Origin: Medicago truncatula
Lineage: Eukaryota; Streptophyta; Magnoliopsida; Fabales; Fabaceae
Direction: 5' to 3'
NCBI RefSeq assembly: GCF_003473485.1
Contig: NC_053044.1
Span: forward strand, 384,501 to 448,500
DNA length: 64,000 nucleotides
Part shown: in pieces, positions 36,301 to 48,662 of the stretch
Layout of the letters: each line of letters opens with the position of its first letter
Position numbering within the stretch: the stretch's first letter is position 1
Notes under the pieces: model-generated
Told to the model about the DNA's origin: nothing
Database searches by the model: none
What the model saw: the letters and a program-made list of their open reading frames with translations, nothing else
Made by a program: the position numbers and the translations under genes

Positions 36301-39011
36301 TTGAGCAGAATAGCACGTAACCTTGTTTGATGCTGAAAAGGGTATAAAAAGAAATAAAGAAAAATATATATAATTAACAAAAACGTTTGAGTTTCTCTAC
36401 GCTCCACCCATAAAGTTGCGTGAGGGTGAAGATCATGCACTGTGGTGAGGAAAATGAAAACTGGCTGAGAGAGAAACACAGACAGAAGCCTTTACATGTT
36501 ATGCATAGTACATTCACGGTAAGAGTTTCTATGTGGCAAAACATATTATCTGACGGAATAAACTAACACTGCCAGAGACTTCATATAATAACTATAAACA
36601 CCTCTAAACATTTCAAAATGCATCATAGTTTATGTTTATATAGCTAATATAATGTATAATGTATACCATTGATGAAAAGCACCATAGTGATTTTCTTGGC
36701 AGCATAGTTAGCATTAGACACATAACCATGCATCTCAAAAATTGAAGAAGACGGATCATTGTCCGAAGCTTGGACTTCAATCAGATTGTGAGCAGCTGAG
36801 ACCCCATAAACTGTTCTGATGGCATCAAGCCTTGAAGACGTGGCCACGGTGTGAACATCTGCTTTAACAGCTCCATGCTGATAGTAACAGTAAAGTCCGA
36901 AATCAATTAAAATTAATTAACATATATAACTCACAACGCATGCCTCTATAATAATGTAGCGATAAATAAGCTTAATTTTATCGTTCAAGTTAAAAAAACC
37001 AACCTTTCTGCAAGAGAAACTGACATTGGTATGATGTATTGCAAACCGACTGACAACATCCACTATCTTTGAGTAATCATCTGAAGAATTTTGTAGTGTC
37101 TTCTTCCTTGCAGCCATATTATAGAATAGATTCTCAACCTGACAGCAGGCAGGCACAATAATCTCAATCAATTACATGCAAACATTTGATTCCAATTGGG
37201 TGAATCACTAATCTAGTCCTTGAAATTGTAAGAGTCAAGCAATTTAGTCTCTGAAATTAATGTCATTTCAAAATGATCCTTAAAATTAAAAATTTCAGTC
37301 ACATTATCAGGAACCAAATTGACAAATCTAAAAAGACTAGTAATATTGAGATTTGTTAATTTCAAGAACCATATTGCATGTCACCTACAATTTCAGAGAT
37401 TGAATTAATCAAAATAAAACATCCTAATAATAACCTTCAATGTCTTCATTATATAGACCATTAATTAAAATCAAACTTTAATGACAATATAGTATAAAGA
37501 TAACCTATAGCATACCATTATCTGTGTTCCTTTTACAGCAGCACAGGGCCTAGGTTCCTGCTCCATGACACCATCTCTATAGGATACCCTAAACAGTCAT
37601 AAACAAAATTAATATAAAAAATCAATACTCAATATCATCAGTCCTACACATTATGACATAGGGCATATTTAGATTGACTTATTTTAGTTTAGGCCTGTTT
37701 GGGTTGACCTATTTGAGTTTATCAACTAACATAAGTTTTGCAAGACTGTTTGGGAGAACGTATGAAAACAGCTTATGACATTGTTCATAAGCTGTTTTCA
37801 GCTTAATTTCACAAGTTCTTCAAGATAGATTATAAAAACAGCTTATAACTTATACGAAAACAATTTAAATTTAATTATCTTTTTCTATAGAAATAGCTTA
37901 TACATAAGCCCTTATCATGATAAGCACTTGTGCTATGAGCTGCAAATAAGTTGTTTGTTCAAACAAGACCTTTATCTATTAACATAAGTACTTGTGAGAA
38001 GATTTACGAGAGCTTATGGAAACCAGCGTTGTCAAATAGAAGTTATAGCGGCGCTATAGCTTACCAGAATTCGAACAAACTGGAATTGTTCTGCCATATG
38101 CTAATTAGTACAAAGTTTTGTCAAATAGCGGCGGCATAGCACTAAAGCATAGCGGAAATCAAGGAAACTGCTACTTTCCGCTATGGAAACATCTTAGGAT
38201 ATGTCCATAACAGCTTACTTACATAAGCTCTTCATTTTAGTTTATGAACACAGCTTAAAACTTGCATGAAATCTGTTTGATTTCATTTTATCTTCTGTTA
38301 TGATACATAAGCATGTGGTTGGGTAGCTCAACTAATTTGAGCTAACAGTTAAATGAGTTAAAGGATCCAAATTCAAACCCAGCTAAAGTTGAAATATATC
38401 AACCTAACAATTAATTGCAAAAATTGGCAAAAATCTCATACATAAGCTTAAATAATTTGTTCATGTCCAAACAATGTTTAATTCTTATTATATGATCAAA
38501 TAACTATGAAGCCCCTGACACAAACACCGGACATCGAAAATGGATTATTTAAACTTGAATGTGTCGGTGTCGGACACTAACACAGATTTCATGGTGCTAC
38601 AGAAGTTGAATTTCCAGAGAGAAAGAAACCTAACCTGTAACCATGCAATTGGCCTTTAGTAATAGTAGTAACCGTAACATGCGCAACATAAGTCATACTA
38701 GCAAGCGCTTCACCTCTAAACCCCATAGACGTAATCCTCTGCAAATCCTCAAACGCAGACAACTTCGAAGTCGTATGCCGCTCACACAAAATCGGAAGAT
38801 CTTCGCGTCGAATACCGTGACCGTCATCGGAGACTTGAATCAGTTTCAGACCGCCGTCTTTGATTGTAAGGTTTATGGAAGTGGATGCGGCGTCGAGGCT
38901 GTTTTCGACGAGTTCCTTTACGGCGGAGACTGGACGTTGGATTACCTCGCCGGCGGCGATTCGGTTAACGACCGATTCCGCTAGGCGTTGAATTTTGGGT
39001 GGCGATTCCAT
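27422..39011 (-). CDS. MLH1: DNA mismatch repair protein MLH1
   Basis: MutL homologue that pairs with PMS1 in mismatch repair and with MLH3 in meiotic crossovers. Fifteen exons: 39011-38635, 37588-37516, 37138-37004, 36877-36667, 36170-36022, 35189-35091, 34362-34293, 34197-34062, 33018-32924, 32183-32075, 31856-31691, 30788-30627, 30269-30098, 28836-28676, 27466-27422. All joins are GT-AG and in phase, giving 719 codons and a stop. The GHKL ATPase motifs are intact: ELVENSLDA (Mg/ATP), DDGHGI, and TSKLSAF ... [11 protein letters not shown]. The C-terminal interaction domain includes [18 protein letters not shown] and [14 protein letters not shown]. The last residues are FERC; in the family this terminal cysteine takes part in the partner's endonuclease site. 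Slightly shorter than Arabidopsis MLH1 (737), mainly at the N-terminus. Introns hold several transposon relics, none touching a splice site. Confidence 0.95.
29151..29230 (-). mobile_element. Retroposon (LINE-like) 3' tail in MLH1 intron 13
   Basis: A poly-T run at about 29151-29165 followed by GATAAAATATAAGAAATTTA reads on the minus strand as a 3' end with a poly-A tail. This ending resembles plant LINE tails. The upstream body was not recognised. Confidence 0.4.
29537..29843 (+). mobile_element. Solo Copia-type LTR in MLH1 intron 13
   Basis: 307 bp, begins TGTTAGTAGG and ends AGTATCTATCA (TG...CA), with the perfect 5-bp target repeat GAAGC on both sides (29532-29536, 29844-29848). Size and ends are typical of Ty1/copia LTRs. 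It lies antisense to MLH1. Confidence 0.75.
30879..31213 (+). pseudogene. hAT (TTF-type zinc finger) transposase fragment
   Basis: In one plus frame: DLAFCLPC, an in-frame TAA, then [19 protein letters not shown] ... SSHV and [13 protein letters not shown]. This is the pattern of the TTF-type zinc finger found at the N-terminus of ZMYM-like hAT transposases. It lies inside MLH1 intron 11 in the opposite orientation. No catalytic hAT region or ends were found, so it is only a relic. Confidence 0.65.
33313..33392. repeat. (GA)n microsatellite in an MLH1 intron
   Basis: About 80 bp of GA repeats with some GGGA interruptions in the first half, in the intron between the 136-nt and 95-nt exons. 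Confidence 0.95.
37690..37975. mobile_element. hAT-like MITE in MLH1 intron 1, ends uncertain
   Basis: Starts near GGCCTGTTTGGGTTGACC and ends near GTTCAAACAAGACC, with inner inverted motifs such as AACAGCTTAT/ATAAGCTGTT. The same family occurs inside the Mutator arms at about 40262-40490. No clear target repeat. Confidence 0.45.
38035..38190. repeat. Dispersed GCGGCGCTATAGC-type repeat
   Basis: Motifs ATAGCGGCGCTATAGC, AATAGCGGCGGCATAGC and TAGCGGAAAT/TTCCGCTATG recur within 150 bp. Non-coding and of unknown class; in MLH1 intron 1. Confidence 0.4.
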
Positions 39012-39610
39012 CTTTTACGGTGTTTGTTGGGTTTTGGAGTGACGAGAAATGGAATTTGTTCGCGGGAGTATGAATGTTGTACTGGGCGGGAGAGAGAGAA
39101 GGAATCCATATCAGTATTTTTCCGGGTCCCACCGATTCTAGAAATTAATACATCAAGGTCCGTTTGTTACGGTTTTATTTTAATAAAAAAAAAATCATTT
39201 TTTTTAACAAAATAATCACTTTTTTTAATATTGTATCTGTATCTCACAGATTTTCAAAAAAATAAGAATATGAAAATAGGAGAAAACTTACGTACAATTT
39301 CTTAGGTGCTTTTCGTATGATTTTTAACTAAAAATAAATATTTTTTTGGATATAACAAACTTTGAGAAAATTATAGACTTGAGGAAATCATGGTGAATTT
39401 AGTTAAGAACCATACGGAAAGCATCTAAAGAATTGTACTAAGTTTTCTTCATGAAAATAATCTAAAAACAGCTTCAAATGAGCTGTTATGAGCAGCTTTT
39501 TTTTTTATAGATTATTTTTAGAGGAGAGAGAAATTTGTTACGAGATTTTAACAAAAAAAAAATATGTTTAAAACAAACTAAAATTCCAATCATATCCTTG
39601 TTTTACTATA
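39012..39610. other. MLH1 5' flank and promoter region
   Basis: Includes the 5' untranslated region on the minus strand. No TATA box in a convincing position. GGGCGGGAG is at about 39085 and TTCGCGGGAG at about 39060, possible cell-cycle elements that do not fit the E2F consensus strictly. The rest is AT-rich. Confidence 0.5.
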
Positions 39611-39618
39611 TATACAAA

Positions 39619-39705
39619 CAGTACTGCTATTTAGTACGGACGGTCGCATACGAAATTTCACGGGCGCGTTTAAAATCTTATTTTCCACGCGCTACAGTGT
39701 CTGCA
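39619..39705 (+). repeat. MULE terminal sequence A, left copy
   Basis: CAGTACTGCTATTTAGTACG through CACGGGCGCGTTT to CCACGCGCTACAGTG. It aligns with terminal sequence B at many positions (GCTATTT-GTACGG, CACGGG-GCGT, TTCCACGCGCTACA), so A and B are diverged ends of one family. The inverted copy is at about 56845-56930. Confidence 0.8.
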
Positions 39706-39722
39706 GTTTTTTAAAATAAAAA

Positions 39723-41260
39723 ATGATAAAATCAGTCATCGCAGTTCAGTTTCTCTTTCCTCCGCAGCTTATTTTCCAGCCACCGTTTCTCTTCCTTCCG
39801 CAACCGTTTGGAAATGAAAAGCACATCTACTCCATCATCTATGGCCACCGCGACGGAACTATAGCTTCATATTCGAGTTCTCTTTTCTTCGGGGTAAGTC
39901 ATCTTCTCCTTCTTACCATCTTCTCTGTTTTCTTTCTTTACAGTTTGATATGAGAGATGTAATTATTGATGGTAAATCCACTGGTATGTGTAGATTTATG
40001 TTAGCAGAAATGTTAATTCATTGGTTTGACCAACTACCTAATAACTACCCTTCTAAACGGACTTCCGGTTATAAGCGCTTTTACGCAAAAGCTGTTTCAG
40101 CTGACTCACATAAACCTCTTGTTGATAATAACCAAAATACTCCCTCATCATCATCTTCCAAATTGTCCTTGTTCTTGGTGGTTCAGGCGGTGTTGGTAAC
40201 CATTCATTTATTCTTCTTCCTTCTGTTTCTTTTGTAATTAGTTTGATTTTGAATTTGCTTTAGGCCCGCCCTGTTTGGATAAACAAATTAATTTGCAGCT
40301 TAAATTATAAGTGTTTGTCGTGATAAGTCCTTATGAATAAGCTGTTTTCGTATGAGTAATAAGTTGTTTTCAGAAGTTATCTTCAAGAGCTTATAAAAAA
40401 AAGTTGAAAACATCTTATGAACATGAGCTATTTTCATAAGTTCTCCAAAACAGTCTCAAAAATGTTGAAGGTCAATCCAAACAAGTTCTTAATGTTTCAT
40501 AAATATTTACATATTGTTTAACTAAATAGAAAAAATATAATGATTAGTCACTCTAGATGCATTTACGATCGCGGCCAATTCATAGAGTAGTTGCTGACTT
40601 ATGGGTGTTGTTTATTAAGTTGACTCTATGTTAGATCTGCTATATCAAAAAAAAAAAAAAAAATTAAAAGTAGATCAGTTATACAGTTAGTAGTTACTGG
40701 CTAGCAATCTGTCACAGTTGGTTAGATTTCTGTTACGGTTTGTTTGTTTTGGTTCAACTTTTTTATCTTGTAAATAAGACATGTTTGACTCAATATTCAA
40801 TAATTCCGTTGAGATCAATGACAAATGTTTCGCTCATTTTCTCGCATTGTTTACTTTCATATGGTATTAGAGTCTAGTTACGATCCAAGGACATGTGAGT
40901 TATACTAGCTTATGTGACATAGAGTCAACCTATATTGTTGATGAATAGTATTAACAACCTTGTTGTTGGTAATATGTAATTGTGGAATAAGGAATTCCTT
41001 TGCAATGTTATTTTACGCATTCAGAAAACAACCGTAAAATGTAGAAGTGCATATTAATCCATGCCAATAGTTTTGATTCGGGGAGTTTGTAAATTAATTG
41101 ACTTGACTTAATATTCAGGGCAGCTAGTTGTAGCATCACTGCTTCAGCGGAATATTAAGTTGTGCTTGATACTTAGGGATCTCAAGAAAGTCAAGGCTCT
41201 TATTGTCATTCAGGGGATAGTGATTAAGAAGTTCTTCACCACTTTTGGAGTACAGTATGC
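39723..41260 (+). pseudogene. Captured Rossmann-fold (NAD(P)-binding) gene fragment, left arm
   Basis: A first exon ends at 40195 with the nucleotide-binding loop VLVLGGSGGVG. The intron 40196-41118 has GT-AG borders. The next exon continues in phase as GQLVVASLLQRNIK-LILRD. Joined, the two give the dinucleotide-binding start of an atypical short-chain dehydrogenase (NmrA-like, plastid type), with a Ser-rich transit-like leader before it. A one-base frameshift just before the loop separates it from the leader ORF (39950-40237), and the fragment ends at a stop near 41268. Captured with its intron, hence from DNA. Parent gene not in the window. Confidence 0.65.
40262..40495. mobile_element. hAT-like MITE inside the captured intron
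   Basis: Ends near CCCTGTTTGGATAAAC and GGTCAATCCAAACAAG; inner motifs match the element in MLH1 intron 1. It lies in both arms (complement at about 56050-56280), so it was there before the arms were duplicated. Confidence 0.5.
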
Positions 41261-41382
41261 TTAAGAAGTTCTTCCTTTCTATTACTTTTCAAACTGTTTT
41301 CAGTTTTAAAATGTTATAGTCTAACTATAATATGCAGTACAATTTTAACATGTTGTAAAAATCAAATTATTTTCAATCCCTT

Positions 41383-41409
41383 CCCCCCCCCCCCCCCCCC
41401 CCCCCCCCC
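41383..41409 (+). repeat. Poly-C tract of 27
   Basis: An uninterrupted run of 27 C just before the RNase H-like fragment. The right arm has 27 G at 55137-55163. Confidence 0.9.
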
Positions 41410-41416
41410 GAGATAG

Positions 41417-41948
41417 CCAATGCAGCAAGGGATTTTGTTGTGGAAATTAATGAAGATGTCTCAAAGAAGACGAAGAGTTGGAAGCAAGGCGCACGACAGG
41501 AGTTAATTCAAACTTCTCATGCTCATGTGATTTCTGTTGATGCAGGTTGTTTCTCGGATGGCTATACTGCATCTGGCTGTGTGTTCAATGACTATACAGG
41601 TGTAACTACATTCTCAGCTTGCAAAAAGGAACAAATGACAGTTGAACCTACAATTGCTGAAGCTCTTGGCATCCGCTGGTGTATGCAGCACGCGAAGGAT
41701 CAAAGAATTAAAGAAAAGAAATCATTGTGCAGTCAGATGTGTTGGTTGTAGTGGAATGCATTAGGGCAGATTGTAAAGCTCTTATGAATGCCTTTAGTAA
41801 GGTATCTGTTAACTTTATTGGTAGAGATTTGAATGTTTTAGCGCATAGACTTGTAGGTTATGATATGCAAGTAGGGAACAAGTCTTGGTTTGGATATCCC
41901 CTTCCTTTGAATGATGTTATTGTCTCTTGTAATGCCTCTGTTATATAA
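41417..41948 (+). pseudogene. RNase H-like (RVT_3) fragment, left arm
   Basis: VISVDAGCFSDGYTASGCVFNDYTG-type sequence with EALGIRWCM matches the plant RNase H-like domain (RVT_3) of non-LTR retrotransposon origin. The second half, SDVLVVVECI ... DLNVLAHRLVGYDMQ, is in another frame, so a frameshift near 41725 splits it. Similar broken pieces follow at about 42380-42500 (WVF-RLILMWDALK). Not an active nuclease. The right arm has the same frames at 55105-54597. Confidence 0.75.
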
Positions 41949-43850
41949 CGAAGTTGTTAGAATATCAAACAGAAAGAAAAAAAAAAAAAAAAGAGATTGA
42001 CTAATGCTTTTGACCATCTTGTTTCTATGACCATGTAGACTGTAATTACCATGATCAATCATGCAATTGGAGCATCTGGAGTCGTAACCAAGGAGTGCAA
42101 CTTAGTAAGAAAGAAAGTGATTAATTATCACAATAATTAGAAGTATACCAACTTAGTAAAATATGTTTTGTTCTGCTCTAAATATGTTTTTGGTTACAGG
42201 ATATTGATCATGGTTGGCTTCTGGCACTGAATGAAAGCGTGCAAGCACTGTTGGCCATATCAAACTGAAATATTGTTACTGTGTGAAGGCTTGTAATTAC
42301 ATATATGTATTATTGGACGAGCTGGGACAGATTGGGAAGAGGTAAAAACAAAGGTGGCTTAGGATTTAGAGGCTGTTAGTATAGTGCATTATGCTTCTTC
42401 CTTTGCTGAAGTGTTCAATGCAGCCTGTAGACGGCTTTGGGTGTTTTGAAGGTTAATATTGATGTGGGATGCTTTGAAGGCGGGCACACATGTTGAGGTC
42501 TGATCGTTAGCACCATGACTGTGATGGTGCTTAAATTGGATTGATGAACAGAAACAGTTACAGACTAATCCTGCTATTGTATCTCATGTGATTGTAGAAA
42601 CTAACACAAGTAGTATCCAAGGACAAGCATTTGACTTTTAGGAAAAAGAGAGAAAATAATAATGAGCATTTGGCTTTTAAGAAGTCTGTGTTAAGACTAT
42701 CCATGTAATGTAATATTACTCATGTCTATGTTATGCATGTCAATGAATGAAAAGTGCAGGAACATCAATTTGTGTACTTCAAGTTTTAATATTCTTTAGT
42801 AGTATTTCTTTCAGCATCAATAACATGATATTCCTTCCAAATAAAAATATTATAGTTTGATCGCAAAATAAAGCTAAAAAGTTGAAAGAGCGGTGTCATT
42901 TTTTATAACTGATTAATTCATTCAATAAAGCCTAGCACAAGGAGTGCAAAAGGCTAGAGTTTACAAACAAATCCAAACAAACAAGTCTCCACGCACTGAT
43001 GAAAACAAACACCGGGAGGCACCAAAGGCCGAAACAGGGAAAACAAAAGGCATGTGGCTATACAGCATAACAACAAAAAGCCAATCATCGCCCAAACTGC
43101 AAATCATGCAGACCCTCATACCATGACTGCAGAAAACAAAAAAAAAACTCGTAACAGCAGTGTCTTAATCTTGGCTTTTGATGGCTGGATCATTCAACTT
43201 ATGTCTCTGTGATGATTGTGTTGATCCTTCATATGGTGTCGTTCCTTCAAAAAGAGACAAAGGGATTGGTCTTTTTTGTATTAAAATCTGATTGTATTCC
43301 CACACAATAAAAAACCAATAGATTGCATTTACATACAATAAGAAAACTTCAAACAAATACCTGTAACAGATCTGAACAACACCAAAATGATATTAATTTT
43401 TAAATAAAAATAAAACAACACCAAAATCTATATTTGCACCTTGTTTTCTTCACCAAGATGTTCTTGATTTGGATTGAAGGGAGCTACAGTATTTACACTA
43501 CCATTTTCACCACTCCATACATTGTTCTGCTCCTGCTAAAATATTTACATAGAAAACATGGATTCTTAGTATGCAATGTAATATCAGGTGCATTTTAAAA
43601 TAAAAGTATGGAATCATCTAGAATATGAATTATCAAATAGAAATAGATAGAGCAACGAATCTTATATCTGCACCTGATTTACTTGACTAGAATATTCTTT
43701 GTTTACTTGAATGCTCTCTTGTGTGCCAATTCCATCACCAAGTTGAGATCTGTAACACACTTCATATTCAATTTCTTGACCTCTAGATATGCATGGGCCC
43801 TGCCATAAAAAAATCCTAAATTAGACTTGTCAACTATTATATCTATAATA

Positions 43851-46800
43851 TCAATAAATAAATACTATAAATTTCATACTCACCTCTTCAGGACCTTGAG
43901 TTTTTTTACTATTTTGGTTGTTCTTTTTAGTTTTCTTTTGTGCAAGCTTCTTCTTCACAATCTGATCAAATTTAGATGTCTTCCTTTTCGAAGGAGGACG
44001 CCCTTTACTTCGAGCCAGTTTAGGATCAAGAATGGTAGCTTGGCTTTGAACTGAACAATCTTCTTCTATAATTCTAGGAGATGTTTCATTACATGGTAAC
44101 TCAATTTTCATGTTTTGAATCCAGTTCATCACTTTCACTAAATCATCTTCACTATTTATCCTTGTTGAAGCAAATTCATAAAAGGCGTCACAAGCTTTAT
44201 CAACACGTTGCAATTCAGTTTTTCCAGCCAAATTATCAAAACCACATTTAATAAGTATATACCTCCGCTTTATATCTTTCCTCCACCGTGCCAAAATATA
44301 ATTAGATGGCACGAAATCTGTTTTCCCTATGAGCTTAAGCACACAAAGGATGTGCCTACATAAAATGCCTTTAAATTCAAACAAGTGGCAGGTGCATTTT
44401 AACATGAAGTCTTTTTCATTGAAGAGCACCATGAACACAATATCTTTCATCTTGTCATATACTTTCTTACTTTCTGTAACAGAAAATATTGAATCCAAAT
44501 CCTCCAATCTGTTGAAACATGCATGACAGTACATCATAGAAGCTATTTCCAATTGGAATTCCTGAAACTTTGCATTGGTAAAGGCTTTTTGGAATTGGAA
44601 TTCAAAGCCAAAGTGACTAATACAAGCAATAACCGTATTAAAAGAACGAAAGTCGGCAATGTTTTCCTTTTCAATTTTATCTTTCAATGCATTATCATAC
44701 TGCTCAACAAATTGCTTCAGTGTTGTCTTTGAGGTCACATATCCATCAAAAAATGAGTTCATACTTTCACTTCGTTGTGTAGTTGACATTCCAGCCCAAA
44801 ATGTGTCCCTTACATATGCAGGAACCCAACGATGCCTGTAACGCCCACTTTCGTTTAATCGTTATTTAATTGAGTTTAGGCAATTATATTATAATTATAT
44901 AGTATATGCATAATTTTGTTATGTTTTGGTGATTCACGATGAATTTAGTGATTTGATTGATGACGTGATAAGTTATGAGTTTTGGAGGATTTGATTATGA
45001 TATGAGATTTATTTTATTGTTAAATAGAATAAAGATTTGAAAATAATATAAAATATTTAGTTGAGGGCTGTTTTGATATTTTAGATAGTTTTGGGGGAGA
45101 AAGTGAGATAAGATAAGTTATTAGAAAGAGGTATAAATAGGAGAAGACCTAATATTTTAGAAACTCACTGTACGTGAAAACTTTTGAAAAAGGGAGAAAA
45201 GCTTAGAAGGGAGAAGAGCATAGAGAGGGCTGCGATTTCTTCATAACCAGGTAAGGGTGAGACTAATAACTCAGTATTGTTAATTGAATGTGATTCTGAT
45301 GATTAGTTAACAAGAATTAGGAGTGAATTGGAGAAAACGAAAACTAGGTCAAAACCTTAGAATTGATGATCAAACGGTGAGAATTGGTTTAATTGATGTA
45401 GAAAGTGTTCCTAGACCTTAGATAATGTTTAGGACGAACTTTGGAATAAAAAACAAGCTTAGAACCATGTGAAACGTCGAGTTTTTGTGAATTTAGGAAG
45501 TCTGGCCGTAGCGACATTCATCGCTCGCCTCGCGAACCCTGTTTCCTCGCCTCGCGAGTTATGCAATGCAGCTCGCCATAGCGAGCGACCTTACTCGCCA
45601 TAGCGAGATAAGGCAGAGTGCATGTTAGATTTTGTGTTTCGACCTTTTTAGTTGGACCTTGAATGCCTTAGTGTGCCTGAACATACCTAGTAATGATTAG
45701 GAATGAATGTAGGGCAAGATTAGACGCAGAACAACTTTAGTTTGGGAATTGTTTAGTACTCGCCATGGCGAGCAAGAACCCTCGCCTCGCGAGCACCTCC
45801 AGCCTTGAGTGTTGTGAGTGTTTGTGCGATTTGTGTCGCACGTTTTGATCAAGAGCGAACCCCCTTATGATAATAAGACCTAATGATGACGTTAAATGCA
45901 GTCTGTAAGCTGTTTAAGATATGTTGATATTGATTGAGTATGATTAAGGTATTGTATATTTATGTAAGATATGGAAGTTTAATTATGAAATAATTGATGT
46001 GCTATTGATATAATGATATCATCCTGTTATGTGACTTGATTATGCTGCTGCTGTTATTTAACTAAGTGCATTGTATGTATTTATATATGATGAAATGATG
46101 ACGTTTAGCTCCAAGTTGTTGGATGCATGTTGATATGTTGATTACGATGTTTTGTTCATAAGAGTCCATGCATAGCATCTCATTGAGCTTAGTCCTCACC
46201 ACGTTTATTAGGAGCTTTGTCCTCCGCACGATTATTAGGAGCTTTGTCCTCCGCACGATTAAAGTATATTAATACTTATGATGACGATTGGTACCACATG
46301 CATATAAGGAGTCTAAGAGCATTGTCACATTGTCATGTCCATAATGCTATGTTGTTGATGACGGTTGAATAAGTGAATACGTGATATTGTTGAATATATG
46401 AATACGTGATACTTGTTATTTGAATATGCAAAGTTATCCAAGAATGATTATGATGTTAATGTTAATTATGATTCGAATTACTTTGATTAGCATTATTTTG
46501 TTATGAAATCTCACCCCTTCTGCTTGAAAATGTTGCCCTTCGTATGGGTAATTGCAGGTGATCGTGCTTAGTGTGCAGTTGCTTCTGTGAGTGGCCTTGC
46601 CTCACTATGTCGTCTAGGTCGCTCTGATACGTAACGGGATGGGGTTTATGTTTATGCATGCTTCGTTCTCTTACGTGACTAATATGTTATTTTTATAATG
46701 TTATGGATTATGATTATGAACTTTTGATGGGGCCTGCGTGCCAAAACGTTTTATGAATTATGATTATGATTTTCCGCTGCAATGTTTAAGATATTGGTTA

Positions 46801-48109
46801 AATTATTATTTAACTGTTTTGGATTATGTTTTATGTGATATCCCGTTGTTTATGATGCTTACTCTGATAAATGTTTTTAAGAATTTTTATGTTGGGAAAA
46901 CGGGGTGTTACAATGCCGTTCAACAAATATCCCTTTCAACCATTCATTGTCATGTAGCTTGTAACACTCAATCATATTTTCCCACTTCATCATAAAATCA
47001 CTTTTGCTAAAAGAATCGTATACAATATCATGCAAAAGTGTTTTGATAGACTCGTAGTCAGAGTGTTTACCAAACTTTTCTGGAATCTTTTTCATTAAAT
47101 GCCATAAGCACCACCGATGACGAGCCTTCGGAAAGACAACCTCAATTGCCTTTTTCATTGCTCCGTCTTGATCAGTGATTATGACATTTGGAGAACGTTC
47201 ATGCATACATTCTAACCAAGTCTTAAACAACCAAGTAAAAGTTTCAGTATTCTCATTTGACAACAGAGCACAACCCAGCAACATCGACTGACCATGATGG
47301 TTTACTCCAACAAAAGGAGCAAAAGGCATGTCATATTTATTTGTTAAGTAAGTGGTGTCGAAAGATATGACTTCGCCAAAATATTCATATGCGGCCCTAC
47401 ATCTTGCATCTGCCCAAAACACATTTCGTAACCGACTTTCATCATCGACGTCCATTACATAATAAAATTGACTATTTTGCTTTTGCATCCTAACAAAGTA
47501 TTTTTGTATTGCTTCAGCATCTCCTGTCCCAAGTCGTAATCGTCTTACTTTGTCTATGTGGTTTCTACAGTCTTTTTCTCCAAATGTGAGATTCTCATAC
47601 CCATTTGCTTCACCGACCAAGGATCGAAAATTTCTACTCACATTAATCCCAGCTTGATCATTGAGTTCTAACCTCCTCTTCATTCGAGCCCCAATATTTT
47701 TGTTAGATCTAAAATATCGTGCTTTCCCTGGACTTAGATCATGATTATGCTAAAAAAAAACACTTGAAATTTTAGTTGTTCCGTCTGAATACATACACGC
47801 ATTCAATCTAGCCTTACACTGCATTTTTGTTACAGGATTTGGCTCTAACAAATTCTTTGAGCGACTCACATACTTTCTAGATCGACTGCATGCTAAAGTA
47901 AAATACATTTTCCCTTCATCTCCTTTTTTTGAACTTATTTTTGTAGTTCCAAAACCCACCCGTTGAGCATAATTCCTGTAATACTCATTAATTTCCTTCT
48001 CAGATCCAAATGACATCCCATCACAAGGTGTTTCTTCTTCATAAGTATCATTTGCTTCTAAACAATCATTAGTTTCCAATTCATCACAAGACTCAAATCC
48101 TTCTTGCAC
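43851..48109 (-). pseudogene. FAR1/MULE transposase gene, left copy, split by a solo LTR
   Basis: Read on the minus strand: the FAR1 DNA-binding exon (48109-47750; GMSFGSEKEINEYYRNYAQR, FTLACSRSRKY), then the MULE transposase domain (47683-46913) with FDTTYLTNKYDMPF and ITDQDGAMKKAI. The solo LTR (46912-44837) comes next, then the rest of the gene (44836-43880) with the SWIM zinc finger CTCHLFEFKGILCRHI and a Lys-rich tail. 3' exons appear to continue to about 43430. A TAG at 47752-47750 lies in frame between the FAR1 part and HNHDLSPGK. With the stop and the LTR it cannot make a full transposase. It is the only copy that keeps the 5' end. Confidence 0.85.
44837..46912 (+). mobile_element. 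Solo LTR (2,076 bp) inside the transposase
   Basis: Begins TGTAACGCCC and ends GGGGTGTTACA, with the perfect 5-bp repeat ATGCC on both sides (44832-44836, 46913-46917). A TATA-like GGTATAAATAGGAG is at 45130. A GC-rich block at 45510-45800 has palindromes of the CTCGCCATAGCGAG and CTCGCGAGGCGAG kind. GCACGATTATTAGGAGCTTT is tandemly repeated near 46190-46260. Same family as 52410-54541. Confidence 0.9.
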
Positions 48110-48526
48110 TAATACAACAAATAAAATAAAATAAAAAACCTATATTAATTGACCAAATTCACAGAATACACAAAATACACAAATTTCCTGCTAATGATAT
48201 ATAAAAACAACAAATACACAAAATACTTACTTGTAAGTGAAATGAAATCTGAAATACTCTGCTTTAGGCTATGAATCAATGGAAGCTATGATAGTAAGCA
48301 GAAACAGAGTTATGTGAGGATGAATATGAGATCAAATTCACAGAGGCAAGACGTAAGAATGAGAAAACGACCACGACGCTATTTCGCAACAAATGAGATT
48401 GAACTCCAATCAGAGTATTTGATTCGCGGGAATGAGGAAACAATTCGCAGGAAAGAGTATCTGATTCGCGGGAGTGGAGATCGTGGGTTTCCATTCTTTT
48501 TTTGGCTGAACTGCAGTTTTTTTTTT
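47835..48526 (-). other. Single-copy spacer of the composite: transposase 5' region
   Basis: Holds most of the FAR1 exon, an intron start after TTGTAAGT-like sequence and the untranslated leader of the transposase. It ends at CTGCAG plus a T run, directly joined to terminal sequence B. Three E2F-like motifs (ATTCGCGGGAA, AATTCGCAGGAA, ATTCGCGGGAG) lie at 48421-48475. Confidence 0.65.
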
Positions 48527-48662
48527 GGAAAATGCTATTTTGTACGGAAGTGTTGTGCAAGAATACTCACGGGAGCGTGAAAACTTTCTACTTCCACGCG
48601 CTACACTTTCTCTGTCCAACAAAAATAAGATTAAATTAAATATAAAACCTGCAGTTTGTAAC
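48527..48662 (+). repeat. MULE terminal inverted repeat B, inner copy
   Basis: 136 bp, GGAAAATGCTATTTTGTACG to CTGCAGTTTGTAAC. Its complement is at 56938-57073. The right arm is enclosed exactly between the two, so 48527-57073 has the form of a complete MULE of its own. Confidence 0.9.
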
